Of a stretch of 9,044 nucleotides of DNA, positions 1 through 5,412 are shown in pieces. A program made the translations under genes and the position numbers. Source of the DNA: Candidatus Woesearchaeota archaeon (GTDB lineage Archaea; Nanobdellota; Nanobdellia; Pacearchaeales; GW2011-AR1); assembly GCA_012798335.1 (NCBI GenBank), contig JAAZNJ010000020.1, forward strand, positions 1 to 9,044, read 5' to 3'. The notes under the pieces are model-generated. The model had not been told where the DNA came from and did not search any database. It saw only the letters and a list, made by a program, of their open reading frames with translations. The stretch's first letter is position 1. Every line of letters begins with the position of its first letter.

Positions 1-1
1 A

Positions 2-229
2 AAAATTTTTGGAGAAGATAAAGATGTTTGTTTAATTTGGCATTTTCTTGCATACGATAATGAAATAATAATAAGAAAAAATAAAGAGGAACTTGAAAAA
101 ATAAAAGATGAATTAATCAAATTGATTAAAGAGATAGAAAATACAACAAATTTTCCACCAAACCCTTCTAAGTTATGTAACTGGTGTGAATATAAAGACA
201 TATGTCCTTATTCAAAGTTAGTTTATTAG
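2..229 (+). CDS. RecB-family PD-(D/E)XK nuclease with Fe-S cluster, C-terminal end only
   Basis: The reading frame is open from the left edge to a TAG at 227-229, giving the last 75 residues of a larger protein. It ends with FPPNPSKLCNWCEYKDICPY, a C-X2-C-X5-C-P arrangement. In Cas4, AddB and stand-alone RecB-like nucleases these three C-terminal cysteines, together with one upstream cysteine, hold a 4Fe-4S cluster; that fourth cysteine and the PD-(D/E)XK active site would lie outside the window. The preceding stretch, with LIWHFLAYDNE and a Lys/Glu-rich helix, is what comes before the cysteines in that family. The protein would be a DNA exonuclease or endonuclease in repair, or Cas4-like. 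No cas genes or repeats are visible, so I do not call Cas4. The family call is fairly firm; the exact role is open. Confidence 0.75.
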   Translation, partial: KIFGEDKDVCLIWHFLAYDNEIIIRKNKEELEKIKDELIKLIKEIENTTNFPPNPSKLCNWCEYKDICPYSKLVY

Positions 230-244
230 AAATTTTTAAAAAAT

Positions 245-556
245 CTATTTAAAAAAATATTCTCTTCTAAAGATTTGAAGTTGGTGATAAAGGTCTTTCT
301 TTCCAGGTGAGGGCATTTTATATCCAAACTGAAAAGCTCAATTATCAATATCTAATCCTTCTTGTTTTAATTTTTGAATATAATTATTCATTAACACAAT
401 ACCTCTTTAATCATTATAAAATTGTTTTTTCCATAATTCATCTACTTTAAAAGAACTTAGACAAAAATACAACATAATATGGTGATTCTCTACCAATTTC
501 TTCTAATCCAAAAAATCTTCTAAAGGGGAAGTTTGTCTTAATTCAAGTTTTTTCAT
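245..556 (-). pseudogene. decayed gene directly downstream of the methyltransferase, family unknown
   Basis: An ATG at 556 follows the methyltransferase stop with one base between (TAAAATG), as in a coupled operon. The frame reads MKKLELRQTSPLEDFLD, then TAG at 503-505, TAA at 407-409, TGA at 338-340, and ends at TAG 245-247 after 104 codons. Between the stops the text remains protein-like, for example FKVDELWKKQFYND, MNNYIQKLKQEGLDIDN and KMPSPGKKDLYHQLQIFRRE. Just after codon 15 a neighbouring frame reads better (FFGLEEIGRESPYYVVFLS), which suggests a frameshift as well. I read this as the remains of a protein of about 100 residues, once co-transcribed with the methyltransferase. I do not recognise the family. 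A chance AT-rich intergenic sequence is the alternative, but the start position right behind the stop argues against it. Confidence 0.45.
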
Positions 557-557
557 T

Positions 558-1505
558 TTAATTGTAAGAAATCTCCTTTGTTGTAACAATATGCCCATAA
601 TTATAAGAAGAATTTTGCGGTTTAGAAATTAATCCATGTTCTTTAACAAGATAATCAACCCATTCTTGCGAACCTAAAAATTCTGTTCTAAATGCATTCT
701 CTCTTTGAGATAAAATTCTATCTACTTTAGCCCCATATTTTTTACTAGCTTCGTCAAAAGCTTTATTTCCAAGCCCGGTATGAGATAATATCATTTTGCC
801 CTCTTTGTTTAAATGTTCTGGAGCATCTCTTAATATTCTTTCTAATAATTCTGTACCATCAAATAAAAGATTTACTGGTCTGTCTAATAAAGGATAAATT
901 GGTATTGCTGGTGGAGCGCTTACAAGAATTAAATCATATTTACCTTTAATATTAGAAAAACCATCAGTTACTATTTGAGAAACTTTTTTAATTTTTTTAT
1001 CTACGCTATTTAAGTCATAAGAATATTTTAAAAAATTTCCTACTACGCTTCGTAGTGCGTTAGGTTCAATATCTGCAAAATCTAATTGAATCGGATTTCC
1101 TTTATTTAAAGCATAAACTCCAACCATTCCTGTTCCACAGCATAGGTCTAAAATTTTTTCTGCTTTTGGAATAGATTCAGATTCTCTCTGTCCAACCAAG
1201 TGAACAAGAGTATCAATAGTACAAGGCCATGTTCCACTTAGACCATACCACTCATTTTTAACCCCATCATATTCTGAAGTAACTGGTATTTTTTTAGGAT
1301 TAAAAAGAAAAGAGATAATATCACCCATGGATAATGCACTAATTTTTGTTTTATCCCATGCTGCAGAAGGATTTTCTATTTCACCTAATAGAAATTCTTG
1401 ACCAGGTTTAACAGCAGATGGTTTTAACAGCCCTAATTTTACTAAGTTTTCACCAGACTCATAAAACTTTTGTTTACTAATATCCTTAGCATATTCAATT
1501 CTCAT
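558..1505 (-). CDS. class I SAM-dependent methyltransferase, PrmC/HemK-like core
   Basis: The protein has 315 residues. Residues 1-115 form an N-terminal region I do not recognise. The Rossmann methyltransferase core follows: motif I ILDLCCGTG at 118-126 binds S-adenosylmethionine, an acidic residue after strand 2 lies in FADIEP at 143-148, and motif IV is YDLILVSAPPAIP at 190-202. The helix-strand stretch with FDGTELLERIL, APEHL and EGKMIL (215-240) is typical of the HemK/PrmC and RsmC/TrmN6 group. Those enzymes usually carry (N/D)PP(Y/F) at motif IV to methylate a planar amide or exocyclic amine; here it is SAPPA, with no aromatic residue, so the substrate is probably different. The ATG at 1505 is supported by a TATA-like box 25 bases upstream inside the 30-base repeat, fitting a leaderless mRNA. 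The same repeat precedes the TrpRS-like gene. The methyltransferase call is strong; the substrate is unknown. Confidence 0.85.
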   Translation of the reverse strand: MRIEYAKDISKQKFYESGENLVKLGLLKPSAVKPGQEFLLGEIENPSAAWDKTKISALSMGDIISFLFNPKKIPVTSEYDGVKNEWYGLSGTWPCTIDTLVHLVGQRESESIPKAEKILDLCCGTGMVGVYALNKGNPIQLDFADIEPNALRSVVGNFLKYSYDLNSVDKKIKKVSQIVTDGFSNIKGKYDLILVSAPPAIPIYPLLDRPVNLLFDGTELLERILRDAPEHLNKEGKMILSHTGLGNKAFDEASKKYGAKVDRILSQRENAFRTEFLGSQEWVDYLVKEHGLISKPQNSSYNYGHIVTTKEISYN

Positions 1506-1523
1506 AAAAAAGCTATAATTTTT

Positions 1524-1553
1524 TACTTTTTAAACTTTTCCAATCTGTAACTA
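1524..1553 (-). promoter_or_regulatory. promoter of the methyltransferase gene, copy 1 of a perfect 30-base repeat
   Basis: Read on the minus strand, this block contains GATTGGAAAAGTTTAAAAAG. It has an A-rich BRE-like part followed by a TATA-like box (TTTAAAAA, plus-strand 1527-1534) centred 25.5 bases from the methyltransferase ATG. The whole 30-base block is identical to 5347-5376, which stands one base closer to its own ATG. A bare core promoter would not need 30 identical bases, so a regulator site upstream of the TATA box (TAGTTACAGATTGG) is likely. Further upstream the match fades, with 7 of the next 12 bases the same. Read as protein it would be VTDWKSLKS, but here that frame stops at TAG before the gene. 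Confidence 0.7.
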
Positions 1554-1619
1554 CCACAAAGAAACAACTTAAAACGCCAACGGCAGGAAGTTAGAAAGAG
1601 TTAGTTCTATTTTTATTTA

Positions 1620-1784
1620 TCAACCAAGGCAAAGCAAGATTATCACTACAGAAATTGAAGTAATTAAACAACTTAGGAATGTAGTGAGAATTTGTTCTGT
1701 ATTTGAAAAACTTCCCATCATTATACAAAAACTACCAATAGCGACAAACCCAAGGATTATACTTAAAATATCTTTTATTCCAAT
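1620..1784 (-). CDS. small two-helix membrane protein with no standard start codon
   Basis: An open frame of 54 codons ends at TGA 1620-1622. It encodes two hydrophobic segments, roughly residues 7-24 (with ILSIILGFVAIGSFCIMMG) and 32-53 (with CLITSISVVIILLCLG), joined by a short polar loop SNTEQ. There are almost no charges outside the N-terminal GIKD, as expected of a small inner-membrane protein. No ATG, GTG or TTG opens the frame near its upstream stop (TGA 1785-1787). The first sense codon is ATT at 1784, exactly where a leaderless start is expected from the TATA-like box at 1806-1813, and the following residues GIKDIL fit a lost ATG. The only in-frame ATGs (1718 and 1721) would cut off the first helix. 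It may therefore use ATT, carry a start-loss mutation, or contain a sequence error. The function is unknown. Confidence 0.5.
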   Translation of the reverse strand: MGIKDILSIILGFVAIGSFCIMMGSFSNTEQILTTFLSCLITSISVVIILLCLG

Positions 1785-1805
1785 TCAAAATTGAAATGAA
1801 TTAAG

Positions 1806-1813
1806 TTTAAATA
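1806..1813 (-). promoter_or_regulatory. TATA-like box in front of the small membrane protein ORF
   Basis: The minus strand reads TATTTAAA, centred 25.5 bases upstream of the ATT at 1784, the same spacing as for the other leaderless genes here. The stretch lies in the T-rich region behind the peptidase stop (1843), which may also serve as that gene's transcription end. AT-rich sequence makes chance boxes common. Confidence 0.35.
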
Positions 1814-1842
1814 ATTTTTTTAAAAATTGTTTATAAAAAGGA

Positions 1843-2529
1843 CTAAGATTTAAGGGGGTATTGATCTAAAATTAATTTTTTGTTTCCACTTTCATCAAGA
1901 ATAAAAACATTTTCTTTCCCGATAGTTCTTATTTTCTTACCCTCTATAATTAATCCATTTGTTTCTCTTAATAAAATAGAAGGAGCAAGATTCTGCTTTA
2001 GAATTATCTCTCTTATTCTTTCTTCTTTAGACTCCTCAAAATGACAAAATAAAAAATATCCATTGAGTAAGTTCATCCCATTAAATTTATTTAATTCAAC
2101 CCAATTTTTATCAAAATTTAATGCGGGTTTTATTGATTTAGAAAAAATTACTGCTCCTGCACTTTCCCCATAAATAGGGATATCCTCTTTTAAGGCTTTT
2201 TTTAAAAATTTCCACATACCACTTTCTTTTAATTTTTTTAACAAATATGGTGTATTCCCCCCTCCAATATAAACTCCCCCAAAGTTAGAAACATTTTTTT
2301 TAGCATAAGTCCGGATATTATCTTCAGTAACTACCTCATATTTTTTTATTCCCATTTTGTAAAAATTTTCTTTTAACCAAGATAAACACTCTGAATAAGG
2401 GTGCTTAAGGTTATCAATTGCAATGGGAATATAAAGCAAGGGTTTTGATTTATCAATTATCTTTGCAAAAGCAAAATATAATTCTTTAACATCTTTCCCA
2501 GAACCCCCTCCTGATAGTATAAGTTTCAT
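1843..2529 (-). CDS. peptidase family S51 (dipeptidase E-like) serine hydrolase
   Basis: The protein has 228 residues, the length of Escherichia coli PepE. It begins with LILSGGGSG and has the S51 hallmarks: FGGVYIGGGNTPYLL at 83-97, which forms the substrate pocket, and the nucleophile elbow YGESAGAVIFS at 120-130 with Ser123 as the probable catalytic serine. His163 in FCHFEES is the probable general base. PepE hydrolyses dipeptides with N-terminal aspartate in the cytoplasm; cyanophycinase is a relative that cuts Asp-Arg polymers. Nothing in the sequence separates these roles, though PepE-like size favours a dipeptidase. There is no signal peptide, so it is cytoplasmic. The ATG at 2529 has a TATA-like box 25.5 bases upstream and no Shine-Dalgarno sequence. 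It is divergent from the kinase gene, with 83 bases between the two starts. Confidence 0.85.
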   Translation of the reverse strand: MKLILSGGGSGKDVKELYFAFAKIIDKSKPLLYIPIAIDNLKHPYSECLSWLKENFYKMGIKKYEVVTEDNIRTYAKKNVSNFGGVYIGGGNTPYLLKKLKESGMWKFLKKALKEDIPIYGESAGAVIFSKSIKPALNFDKNWVELNKFNGMNLLNGYFLFCHFEESKEERIREIILKQNLAPSILLRETNGLIIEGKKIRTIGKENVFILDESGNKKLILDQYPLKS

Positions 2530-2550
2530 ATTTTCTTTTGTAAAAAGATC

Positions 2551-2558
2551 TATTTAAA
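2551..2558 (-). promoter_or_regulatory. TATA box of the S51 peptidase gene
   Basis: The minus strand reads AAAGATTTAAATA: TTTAAATA is a near-consensus archaeal TATA box with a purine-rich BRE-like stretch in front. It is centred 25.5 bases from the ATG at 2529, so transcription should begin at or next to the start codon. Confidence 0.6.
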
Positions 2559-2584
2559 TCTTTATTATAAAAATAAAGCAAAGC

Positions 2585-2592
2585 TTTTTTAA
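2585..2592 (+). promoter_or_regulatory. TATA-like box of the kinase-like gene
   Basis: The sequence CAAAGCTTTTTTAATA ends in a T/A-rich box centred about 24.5 bases from the ATG at 2613. No Shine-Dalgarno sequence lies between, again fitting leaderless transcription. It stands back to back with the peptidase promoter at 2551-2558. Confidence 0.5.
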
Positions 2593-2612
2593 TAATATAA
2601 TCATAAACTTTT

Positions 2613-3203
2613 ATGGTAATAATAATCTTTGAGGGGTTGCCCGGTTCAGGGAAGACAAGCATTACAAAGTATCTCTCTAAAAAATACCCTTTTTGTATCC
2701 GAATTGGGGAAGTAATTGACAAAGAGGGAAAAGAAATTCCCATAGAAAAGCATTACGGTAAAGAGTGGTCTTATTTTACAAGAAGTGATTTAAATAAATT
2801 AAATTTATGGAAAAAAAGATATACGGAGAAAATTGTCCTTTTAGATAGGGGTTTTTTATCTACTCTTTCACATGGGTTTGCACGAGAAGTTGTACACAAA
2901 AATTCACCATTTCATAAAATATTAAAAGAATTTGAAAAAAAGATAGACCCCAAATTAGAAGGTGTATATTTCATATATTTAGAACAGTCTTCTAAAAATA
3001 GCTTAAAAAGAAGTTTACATCCCCCCAAAGATATCTGGGGGAAGATTCCCGAATTGAATGCAACAAAACTTTTTTATGAAACTTTCTTTCTATTCCGAAG
3101 AAATGTTTTTAGAATAAACTGTGAAAAATTAGACCTCAAAAAATGCTTGAGAAATGTGGAAAAGATTGTATTAGAAATTAAAAGAAGAGAGAAAATTTCT
3201 TAG
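2613..3203 (+). CDS. P-loop nucleoside/nucleotide kinase-like protein
   Basis: The protein has 196 residues. It opens with MVIIIFEGLPGSGKTSITKY: strand 1 followed by a Walker A motif at 8-15 (GLPGSGKT), preceded by Phe-Glu as in thymidylate kinases and deoxynucleoside kinases. Residues 74-83, IVLLDRGFLS, match the strand plus DR(G/S) motif that contacts the substrate in that superfamily. A basic, helical stretch around KRSLHPPKD (133-141) could be the lid that covers ATP. It is probably a cytoplasmic phosphotransferase acting on a nucleoside, nucleotide or other small molecule. It is too divergent for me to call Tmk, and the usual Tmk DRY and lid signatures are not clear. The start at 2613 fits the promoter spacing. 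Its 3' end overlaps the convergent glycosyltransferase gene by 33 bases. Confidence 0.7.
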   Translation: MVIIIFEGLPGSGKTSITKYLSKKYPFCIRIGEVIDKEGKEIPIEKHYGKEWSYFTRSDLNKLNLWKKRYTEKIVLLDRGFLSTLSHGFAREVVHKNSPFHKILKEFEKKIDPKLEGVYFIYLEQSSKNSLKRSLHPPKDIWGKIPELNATKLFYETFFLFRRNVFRINCEKLDLKKCLRNVEKIVLEIKRREKIS

Positions 3204-4418
3204 ATTATTTACGTAATCATACTTAGAACGAATAGTCTTGAAACCATTTTTGGATATTTCTTCTTTCTTTTTTTGAGATAAAGAACCTATTTTCATTATC
3301 TCATACGCTAGTCTCTTAGGATTAAAAGAATTTATTAAAAACCCGTCTTTGTTTTCAGAGATTTGCTCTTTTAATCCCCCATATTTTGATACAAGAACAA
3401 TTGAATTGGATTTTACCCCCCATAACCTTGTTTCTACAGGAATCATCCCAAAAGGTTCTTTTAAAGAGGGAACAACTACAATTGTCTGGTTATTCTCGAT
3501 TAAATTTTTTATTTTTTCCCGGGGAAGATAATACGGGATCACTTTGCAATTATCTAAAGATAAAGACAGCTCCATTAACAATTTATTTTGAGGATTATCT
3601 GAAGTTAGATTAGATGCAATTATTAACACAAAGTAATCTTTATTTAGATATTTTGATGCTTTTAATATAGATAACAAATTTTTATACGGTTCACTTCTTC
3701 CGAAACCCAAAACTAATTTCTTATTTTTTGGGATTTTAATAGAACACGGTCTAGACTCTTTTTTATTTAATTCTTTTTTAAATATTATTCCATTCGTCAA
3801 AGGTAAACATACTTCTTTGTTAACTTGATAGTTTTTAAATAAGTGATCCCTCATATACTCGCTAATACATCCAATAAAAAATTTTTTGTTATTCAAAATA
3901 TTCTCCCTTTCCCAATTTATTCTCTTTTGCCGTTCTTTTTGATTTTTTCCATGAAGATAACCCGAAGAATGGGGTACCCAAACAAAGTTAACGTTGTTTA
4001 ATTCGCGTTTAAGAGAATATTTTGCTACCCCTATAAAAGGGGCATCATGCAAAAAAACAATTAATTTATCATATTTATCAGAAATCTCTTTTAAAATTAA
4101 AAAAACTTCCATAGAATTTTTTCTCCATCTAATATCATCTCCATATTGATTTCTGTTGTCCTTAAATGAATTAAGGAAGTATAATTTTCCATTATTTTTT
4201 TTTAGGATAGACTCTGTTTGTTTTTTTAGAGCTCCTGAAAAACCTAAACAATTTGAACTAATCGCACTAGTTATTGCAAATAGATCTATTCTTTCTTTTT
4301 GGGGTTTATCCTTATTTATAAGATCTAAAGCAGTAATCATCATATTTGTTATAGTTCCAACCCCGCAATATTGGGAGGTTATTCCATCATAAGAAACCAC
4401 AATAACTGCTTTTCGCAT
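3171..4418 (-). CDS. GT-B glycosyltransferase, GT4 / glycogen-synthase-like
   Basis: The protein has 415 residues in two Rossmann-like halves. The N-terminal half has the glycine loop YCGVGTI (17-23) that in GT4/GT5 enzymes binds the acceptor or donor phosphate, and HDAPFIG (124-130) and VPHSSGYLHG (148-157). The C-terminal half starts near residue 230 with LVLGFGRSEPYKNLLSILKA (235-254), whose Arg and Lys contact the donor phosphates, and contains the E-X7-E element PSLKEPFGMIPVE (317-329), which binds the sugar nucleotide. It lacks a signal peptide or membrane segment, so it acts in the cytoplasm or at the membrane face, transferring a sugar from an NDP-sugar to a glycan, lipid or small molecule. 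Substrates cannot be read from the sequence. Its stop lies 33 bases inside the convergent kinase gene, and its start is 8 bases from the TrpRS-like gene's stop, although it appears to have its own promoter. Confidence 0.85.
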   Translation of the reverse strand: MRKAVIVVSYDGITSQYCGVGTITNMMITALDLINKDKPQKERIDLFAITSAISSNCLGFSGALKKQTESILKKNNGKLYFLNSFKDNRNQYGDDIRWRKNSMEVFLILKEISDKYDKLIVFLHDAPFIGVAKYSLKRELNNVNFVWVPHSSGYLHGKNQKERQKRINWERENILNNKKFFIGCISEYMRDHLFKNYQVNKEVCLPLTNGIIFKKELNKKESRPCSIKIPKNKKLVLGFGRSEPYKNLLSILKASKYLNKDYFVLIIASNLTSDNPQNKLLMELSLSLDNCKVIPYYLPREKIKNLIENNQTIVVVPSLKEPFGMIPVETRLWGVKSNSIVLVSKYGGLKEQISENKDGFLINSFNPKRLAYEIMKIGSLSQKKKEEISKNGFKTIRSKYDYVNNLRNFLSSFNF

Positions 4419-4426
4419 AATAATGA

Positions 4427-5329
4427 TTATACTAAATAGTTTAAAAATTTAATCTTACAATTTTCGCAATTGCGGTCAGAAACACAAAGATTTTCCAAAG
4501 CAGATAATTCTTTTTTAGGAATAAAGAATTTCATAACGCTGTAAAGAGGACAATCCTCTGGATTGTTAACGTCATAAAGAGCCATTTCCTGCAATTGTTT
4601 TTCAAAAGGTTCATCCATCCAAATATTCGAAGAAGGTCTAGAAATAGACATTTTAGCGCTTCCATCTATTCCAGGAACCATCTTTGGGAAGATAGCAGAA
4701 ATTCTTTTTCTTTCCCTTTTATGAGCATAATCATTTGCTAATACCACCAATGTAGCATGTGAGGGATTTCCAATGACTAAAGTTGGTAAATCTGCTTCTT
4801 TATTTAAATTAGGTATAAAATAACTACTTGTCGCAATAAGCAAAGACCAAATTTTATTAACAGAATCTGATCCAAGAATTCCAAATCGTTTAATCAACTG
4901 ATCTGCAGAATATATACTTGCCATATCCAATAAAATTTCTTCACTCTTTTTTGTAACCATGTCTTCAACAATCTTAATAGTGTCTTTTTTTCTAAGATTA
5001 TTATAAAAAACAGTGTCTTTGACTTCTTCTATCCCAATAGGATTTTCCTGCAATAATTTTTCATTTTTTGGATTAACTAGATAAATTTCCCCCCCTTCCT
5101 CTGAGAAATAATTTACCATATCTGCTAAAAATCTGTATCCTAAATGCATCTTTATATCCGGCCTTAAGCCAACAATAACATTAAATGGTCTTTGCATTAA
5201 TATCGCCTCTACAATATCTCCGAAATTTTTTTCATACCCAATCAAATTATTTTCCAAAAACAAAGGAGAGTTTGGGAGAAAATACTTTTCTCCAGAGAAA
5301 GGAGAGAATCCAAATTCACTTAATTCCAT
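4427..5329 (-). CDS. divergent tryptophanyl-tRNA synthetase-like protein with Fe-S cysteine motif
   Basis: From the ATG at 5329 the protein has 300 residues. Landmarks of a class I TrpRS appear in order: a HIGH-type motif GLRPDIKMHLGYRFLADMV (54-72), a pocket region LVIGNPSHATLVVLANDYA (184-202) where TrpRS normally has an acidic-Gln pair, the KMSKS loop GSAKMSISRPSSNIWM (223-238), then DCPLYSVMKFF (259-269). Four cysteines C260-X21-C282-X5-C288-X2-C291 closely resemble the 4Fe-4S site of Thermotoga-type TrpRS. The protein then ends at residue 300, without the C-terminal helices that normally complete the anticodon-binding domain; about 50 extra residues precede the HIGH region. It may charge tRNA poorly or not at all and could be a repurposed paralogue, for example an amino acid-activating enzyme. 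The longest ORF begins at 5392, but its first 21 codons are the promoter repeat. The family call is good; the function is uncertain. Confidence 0.75.
   Translation of the reverse strand: MELSEFGFSPFSGEKYFLPNSPLFLENNLIGYEKNFGDIVEAILMQRPFNVIVGLRPDIKMHLGYRFLADMVNYFSEEGGEIYLVNPKNEKLLQENPIGIEEVKDTVFYNNLRKKDTIKIVEDMVTKKSEEILLDMASIYSADQLIKRFGILGSDSVNKIWSLLIATSSYFIPNLNKEADLPTLVIGNPSHATLVVLANDYAHKRERKRISAIFPKMVPGIDGSAKMSISRPSSNIWMDEPFEKQLQEMALYDVNNPEDCPLYSVMKFFIPKKELSALENLCVSDRNCENCKIKFLNYLV
4440..4447 (-). promoter_or_regulatory. TATA-like box of the glycosyltransferase gene
   Basis: The minus strand reads TTTTTAAA centred 25.5 bases from the ATG at 4418. It lies inside the last codons of the TrpRS-like gene. 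The glycosyltransferase can thus be transcribed alone, leaderless, or by read-through from the gene in front. Confidence 0.45.
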
Positions 5330-5346
5330 TAGATTACAACGAGAAC

Positions 5347-5376
5347 TACTTTTTAAACTTTTCCAATCTGTAACTA
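5347..5376 (-). promoter_or_regulatory. promoter of the TrpRS-like gene, copy 2 of a perfect 30-base repeat
   Basis: This block is identical over 30 bases to 1524-1553. Its TATA-like box (plus-strand 5350-5357) is centred 24.5 bases from the ATG at 5329, one base less than for copy 1. This spacing is the reason I place the protein start at 5329 and not at the upstream ATG at 5392. The alternative, that it encodes an N-terminal peptide (MCYFIIVTDWKSLKS), cannot be excluded: copy 1 read in the same frame gives the similar SCFFVVVTDWKSLKS. Confidence 0.7.
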
Positions 5377-5412
5377 TTATAAAATAACACATAACAGAAT
5401 TATCTTTTATTC

